DNA of 9,290 bases from NCBI RefSeq assembly GCF_030825785.1, contig NZ_JAPJPG010000050.1:1-9290 (forward strand). Reading direction: 5' to 3'. This DNA comes from Anaerococcus sp. GTDB taxonomy: Bacteria; Bacillota; Clostridia; Tissierellales; Peptoniphilaceae. Below are positions 6,151 through 9,290 of this stretch, piece after piece. The stretch's first letter is position 1. Each line of letters opens with the position of its first letter. Both the position numbers and the translations under genes were made by a program. Under the pieces are notes generated by a model that was not told the DNA's origin, ran no database searches, and was given only the letters and a program-made list of their open reading frames with translations.

Positions 6151-7992
6151 ATGTTTAAGAATATCACAAAAGAACACAGAGACAGATTAAACGAGCTCAT
6201 AATCCTCGCTCTTTTGGGGGCCTTCCTCCAGATTATGAGTATGTTTTTCTACTTGGGATCTTTCAGAAAATGGGCCTTCCTGATTCTTTACATCCTATCA
6301 GCCAAGGAAGTACTCCTTAAGGCCTTTAAGGGAATAAGACGAGGATCTGCCCTAGATGAGAACTTCCTCATGGCACTTGCTACAATCACAGCCTTTATCA
6401 TAGGCGAATACGTAGAGGCGGTCGCTGTTATGCTTTTCTATTCTTTCGGAGAGCTATTCGAAGACATTGCCACCCAAAGGTCAAGAGATAACATCAAAGA
6501 CCTCCTAGACCTTGTACCAGATGTGGCAAATAGGATAAATGAAGATGGCAGCACGGAAGAAGTCGACCTAGATGATATCGAAGTAGGAGATATAATCCTT
6601 GTCCGTGATGGAGAAAAAATCGGAGTAGACGGCAAGGTCATTGAAGGGACGGCAAGTCTTGATACATCTTCTGTTACTGGAGAGTCGATGCCAGTTTCTG
6701 TAGATATAGGAGATGAAGTAATATCCTCATCCCTTGTCACAGAAGGAATAATCAAGATCGAAGCTACGACAGAATTCGACGACTCTGTTGCAGCACGAAT
6801 CATGGAACTAATCGAAGACTCCGCAGCAAGTAAGTCTGACAGCGAGAAGTTTATCTCTCGATTTGCAAGAATCTACACACCAATAGTCGTAGGACTTGCC
6901 CTAGCTCTTGCTATCATCCCTCCACTATTTATGGGAGGAGTATGGTCCGATTACCTCCTTCGTGCGGCGACCTTCCTAGTCCTTTCCTGCCCATGTGCCC
7001 TAGTTTTATCCGTTCCCCTATCCTTTATGTCAGGACTGGGGCTTGCGAGCAAAAACGGCATCCTAATTAAGGGTAGCCAATATTTTGAAATCCTCGATAA
7101 GGCAGAAGTCATACTTACAGACAAGACCGGAACCCTAACTACAGGAGATTTCAAAATCAAGGATATAAAGATCGAAGAAGGCTTTGACTCTGAAGAAATC
7201 TTAGACTATCTCTTCAACATAGAAAACATGACCACCCATCCTATTGGCAGGGCTATAAGTAAAGAGCTTGACAGAGAAGAGAAAGACCTCTTTGAAGAGA
7301 TCAGAAACGAAAAGGGCCTTGGGGTAAAGGCAAAGAGCAAAGATGGAAAATTTATCAAAGTTGGCTCTCCAAAATACCTCAAGATAGATGACAAAAAAGA
7401 AAGAGCCATTTATCTGTCAGTAGACGAGAAGCTTGCCGCAAGTGTCTATATAGAAGATGACATCAAGGAAAAATCCCAAGAGACAATTGCGAAACTTAAG
7501 GATAAATTTAAAGAAATAGCCATAGTATCAGGTGATAATCTCGCTGCAGTCAAGGATACAGCGGATAAGCTTAAGCTTGACAGCTACTACGCCCAAGTTA
7601 TGCCTGATGAGAAGCTTAAAATAATGAAGACCTACCAGGAAAAGGGAGATAAAACAGTCTTCGTAGGCGACGGTATAAATGATGCCCCAGTTCTCAAAAA
7701 CGCCGATGTTGGAATCTCTATGGGAGAGACCGCATCTGACCTTGCTATAGAATCCTCCGACATCCTCATAACAAACGGAGAGTTTTCACAAATAGAAAAG
7801 CTAATCAACATTTCTGGACTTACCAACACAACAGTAAAACAAAATGTAATATTTATAATGCTTGTGAAAATCGCAATCCTAATCCTAGGCCTATTCGGCC
7901 ACGCCAACATGTGGATGGCAATCTTCGGAGACGTAGGAGTTTCAATCATATCCATCCTATGGGCTATGAGAATATTAAAAAAGAAAATATAA
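6151..7992 (+). CDS. cadA: P1B-2 type Zn(II)/Cd(II)/Pb(II)-exporting ATPase
   Basis: This integral-membrane pump exports divalent soft metals at the cost of ATP. Features in order: four N-terminal membrane segments within about 15-105; actuator motif TGES at 176-179; membrane segment 5 near 243-261; metal-gate segment with C280-P281-C282; phosphorylation motif D324-KTGT; H363-P364 of the ATP-binding domain; hinge GDGINDA at 506-512; last two segments with K573 and D594. The CPC motif plus a lysine and an aspartate 21 residues apart is the signature of the ZntA/CadA group, not of copper pumps. At 613 residues it is about 100 shorter than typical CadA. It begins almost directly with membrane segments and has no N-terminal HMA domain; a separate HMA protein precedes it. 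No Shine-Dalgarno is visible before the ATG, and the previous stop is two bases away, so translation may depend on coupling. The metal choice between Zn and Cd is inferred. Confidence 0.95.
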   Translation: MFKNITKEHRDRLNELIILALLGAFLQIMSMFFYLGSFRKWAFLILYILSAKEVLLKAFKGIRRGSALDENFLMALATITAFIIGEYVEAVAVMLFYSFGELFEDIATQRSRDNIKDLLDLVPDVANRINEDGSTEEVDLDDIEVGDIILVRDGEKIGVDGKVIEGTASLDTSSVTGESMPVSVDIGDEVISSSLVTEGIIKIEATTEFDDSVAARIMELIEDSAASKSDSEKFISRFARIYTPIVVGLALALAIIPPLFMGGVWSDYLLRAATFLVLSCPCALVLSVPLSFMSGLGLASKNGILIKGSQYFEILDKAEVILTDKTGTLTTGDFKIKDIKIEEGFDSEEILDYLFNIENMTTHPIGRAISKELDREEKDLFEEIRNEKGLGVKAKSKDGKFIKVGSPKYLKIDDKKERAIYLSVDEKLAASVYIEDDIKEKSQETIAKLKDKFKEIAIVSGDNLAAVKDTADKLKLDSYYAQVMPDEKLKIMKTYQEKGDKTVFVGDGINDAPVLKNADVGISMGETASDLAIESSDILITNGEFSQIEKLINISGLTNTTVKQNVIFIMLVKIAILILGLFGHANMWMAIFGDVGVSIISILWAMRILKKKI

Positions 7993-8005
7993 ATCTCACG
8001 TATTT

Positions 8006-8032
8006 CCGACGCAAAATTTGCGTCGGTTTTTT
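8006..8032 (+). terminator. Intrinsic terminator of the efflux operon
   Basis: CCGACGC (8006-8012) pairs with GCGTCGG (8020-8026); the loop AAAATTT can extend the stem further. Six T follow (8027-8032), then more T-rich sequence. It starts 14 bases after the ATPase stop. The sequence ACGTCGGGTTT at 8041-8051 repeats the terminator's right arm without a partner. Confidence 0.92.
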
Positions 8033-8202
8033 GTTTGTTTACGTCGGGTTTAAATCTCTAATCAAATTATTATAGAAAACAAGAAAAACTAAAGCCTTCT
8101 AGGGTATTTTCTCAAAACTCATCTAAGAGAGGGCCCTAAAGCTCATCATTTTATTATGGACCCTTTATTATTTTCTCTTCCTAGTCTAATCTCTAATTTT
8201 CT
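8033..8202. other. Convergent intergenic region with a weak candidate fold
   Basis: No gene is seen between the two convergent terminators. A possible interrupted hairpin exists: AGC (8093-8095), TAGGG (8100-8104) and TCTC (8110-8113) face GAGA (8127-8130), CCCTA (8134-8138) and GCT (8141-8143). Helices are short and may be chance. Confidence 0.35.
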
Positions 8203-8234
8203 CCAAAACAAAAACCCCAAGCCTAAGCCTGAGG
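8203..8234 (-). terminator. Intrinsic terminator of the surface-protein gene
   Basis: On the minus strand CCTCAGGC pairs with GGCTTGGGG-side bases to form an 8-bp stem with two G-U pairs and a UUAG loop (8215-8234). It is followed by TTTTTGTTTT (8205-8214). It lies about 30 bases after the stop codon. A second AT-only stem, ATAATATTT/AAATATTAT (8246-8267), overlaps the stop itself. Confidence 0.75.
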
Positions 8235-8263
8235 TCTCTGTGCTTATAATATTTTCTCAAATA

Positions 8264-9290
8264 TTATCTATCATCGTCTTTTCTTTTTTTGCTTACGAAC
8301 AATCCACCTACTGCTGTAGCTAGTGTTGCCATTACTCCTGTTAGTGACTCTACTCCTGTCTTAACATTTGTATTAGAGGCTTTACCTGTATTAACATTTG
8401 CATTAGAAGCTTTACCTGTCTTATTTGTTGTTTGACTAGGTTTCTCTACTTCAATACCTTTAGCTTTTTCGTAGATTAACTCGCTTGCTGCGATGAAGTT
8501 TCTTGATCCATCTGGATAAATTAATGTTGCTTTTCCTTGTGCATCGACAATTACTTCTTTTGCATTTGAATTAGCTTTCTTAACCTTATCAGCTACTTCT
8601 CTTCTTTCAGCATCTGTTAAGTTACCCTTATCGGCTACTCCAAGCTTTTTACTTGGTGCAACTGCTGGGTTACCTTCAGCATCTGTTCTATCTTTTGTAG
8701 ATTTTTCTTTTTCGCTTACTGTCTTGTCAGAAGAGATATAATTCTTTGATCCATCTGGGTAAGTTAGAGTTGCATTACCCATGTTATCAACGTCAACGTC
8801 TTTAGCCTTAGGGTTTGCCTTCTTAACTTCTTCTTTAACCTTATCCTTTTCCTCTTCAGTTAAGTTGTCTTTATCTTCTACTTCTGTTTTTCCTGGAAGA
8901 TTTGGACTAAAATTATCAGAAACGTCACTATCTTTACCATTTAGTGCTTTTTCCGCTTCTTCTAGAGATTTCTTAGCTTTGTTAACATCGTCTTGACTTG
9001 CATTTGGATCTTCAAGGACTTTCTTAGCATCTTCTAGTGCTTTATCGTATGCAGCTTTCTTTTCTTGGTCTGCATTCTTGTACTTGTCTGTATCCTTTGT
9101 AGATTTTTCTTTATCTACTTCATCTTGAAGTGGTTTCTTATCTACATCTGGAGCTTTTTCTCCGTTTAATGCTTCTTCTGCTGCTTTTAAAGCGTCTTTA
9201 GCTTTATCAACATCTGCTTGGATTGCATTTGCATCTTCAAGTACTTTCTTAGCATCTTCTAATGCTTTGTCGTATGCAGCTTTTTTGTCT
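8264..9290 (-). CDS. Repeat-rich cell-wall-anchored surface protein, C-terminal part
   Basis: The reading frame is open from the window's right edge to TAA at 8264-8266, giving 341 residues; the N-terminus is outside the window. An internal ATG at 8780-8782 is not the start, because coding sequence continues upstream. In order: two Lys/Glu-rich helical repeats (window residues 2-43 and 77-118) resembling FIVAR modules; two repeats starting NLT and ending YPDGS (about 139-187 and 220-269); a Thr/Asn-rich linker with a duplicated 10-residue unit (292-311); then NVKTG (308-312), a hydrophobic stretch of about 17 residues and the tail KKRKDDDR. This is the layout of a sortase sorting signal, but with N-x-K-T-G in place of LPXTG. 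Such proteins are linked to peptidoglycan and often bind host matrix or serum proteins. No function is assignable from this fragment. Confidence 0.85.
   Translation of the reverse strand, partial: DKKAAYDKALEDAKKVLEDANAIQADVDKAKDALKAAEEALNGEKAPDVDKKPLQDEVDKEKSTKDTDKYKNADQEKKAAYDKALEDAKKVLEDPNASQDDVNKAKKSLEEAEKALNGKDSDVSDNFSPNLPGKTEVEDKDNLTEEEKDKVKEEVKKANPKAKDVDVDNMGNATLTYPDGSKNYISSDKTVSEKEKSTKDRTDAEGNPAVAPSKKLGVADKGNLTDAERREVADKVKKANSNAKEVIVDAQGKATLIYPDGSRNFIAASELIYEKAKGIEVEKPSQTTNKTGKASNANVNTGKASNTNVKTGVESLTGVMATLATAVGGLFVSKKRKDDDR
8357..8416 (-). repeat. Tandem 30-bp repeat duplicating the sorting-motif region
   Basis: Two 30-bp units (8357-8386 and 8387-8416) are identical at 27 positions. 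They encode GKASNANVNT and GKASNTNVKT. Together with a preceding NKTG, they place three N...TG motifs in a row before the hydrophobic anchor; only the last, NVKTG, directly precedes the membrane stretch. Confidence 0.85.
8483..8632 (-). repeat. YPDGS repeat module, copy 2
   Basis: The module begins DKGNLTDAER and reaches YPDGS and NFIAAS. It aligns with the copy at 8729-8875 at many positions (NLT, VKKAN, AK-V-VD, G-ATL-YPDGS). These short domains resemble the YPDG-containing repeats of Gram-positive surface proteins. I cannot assign the exact family. Confidence 0.65.
8729..8875 (-). repeat. YPDGS repeat module, copy 1
   Basis: The module begins DKDNLTEEEK and runs through YPDGS to NYISS. 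The start-to-start distance to copy 2 is 81 residues. Both the earlier helical repeat and this module are followed by KEKSTKD, so modules may have been shuffled at shared boundaries. Confidence 0.65.
8936..9061 (-). repeat. FIVAR-like helical repeat, copy 2
   Basis: The 42-residue unit runs from KKAAYDKAL to KALNG. It shares 18 consecutive residues (KKAAYDKALEDAKKVLED) with the copy at 9161-9286, and DNA identity is also high. The pattern of alternating Ala/Leu with Lys/Glu predicts helices, as in FIVAR domains of staphylococcal and peptostreptococcal surface proteins. Confidence 0.65.
9161..9286 (-). repeat. FIVAR-like helical repeat, copy 1
   Basis: This is the upstream copy, offset by exactly 225 bp (75 residues) from copy 2, and starting at the window's edge. 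More copies probably lie beyond it, judging by the regular spacing. Confidence 0.65.

Noticed and set aside
8357..8416. CRISPR-like array
   Set aside because: Two adjacent 30-bp units without spacers, in frame inside a surface-protein gene; ordinary tandem duplication.
8264..8782. Treating the surface protein as a complete 172-residue gene starting at 8782
   Set aside because: The same frame is open with matching repeat domains up to the window edge, and no ribosome binding site precedes this internal Met.
8781..8996. Plus-strand ORF of 71 codons, serine/leucine-rich
   Set aside because: Antisense to the surface-protein frame, which is open through 9290; its composition mirrors the Lys/Glu-rich repeats on the other strand.

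Overview
The window comes from a low-GC, AT-rich Gram-positive bacterium. Heavy use of AGA/AGG and ATA codons, the Firmicutes-type uvrB-uvrA pair and a cell-wall surface protein with an N-x-K-T-G type sorting signal suggest an anaerobic coccus of the Peptoniphilaceae (Anaerococcus/Peptoniphilus/Finegoldia group). This placement is inference; no taxonomic marker gene is present.

Layout. Positions 1-158 are non-coding, with a GC-rich hairpin at the left edge. Positions 159-4933 hold the nucleotide excision repair operon uvrB-uvrA on the minus strand; the two genes overlap in a TTGA stop/start. A roughly 670-base intergenic region (4934-5604) separates it from a divergent plus-strand operon. That region contains nested hairpins that could act as a leader attenuator for uvrBA, a GC-richer structured element that looks like a dispersed intergenic repeat, and an AT-rich stretch leading to a strong promoter. 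Positions 5541-7992 are a zinc/cadmium efflux operon: a consensus promoter, an SmtB-like operator, a 5-codon leader ORF made by a 14-bp tandem duplication, an ArsR/SmtB-type zinc sensor, a free-standing 74-residue HMA metal-binding protein, and a P1B-2 ATPase without its own N-terminal HMA domain. A strong intrinsic terminator (8006-8032) closes it. A convergent intergenic region follows. The right end (8264-9290, minus strand) is the C-terminal 341 residues of a repeat-rich cell-wall-anchored surface protein whose N-terminus lies beyond the window; it has its own terminator at 8203-8234.

How the genes work together. UvrA and UvrB act in damage recognition and loading for UvrC. The efflux operon reads as a self-contained zinc-homeostasis switch: the sensor should sit on an operator over the transcription start, leave it when its alpha5 sites bind metal, and so allow production of itself, a small metal carrier and the exporter. 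The surface protein is functionally unrelated.

Nothing here is clearly a new system. The parts most worth a second look are the duplicated translation-initiation leader, the split HMA/ATPase arrangement, the competing hairpins ahead of uvrB, the structured repeat element, and the duplicated non-canonical sorting motif region.
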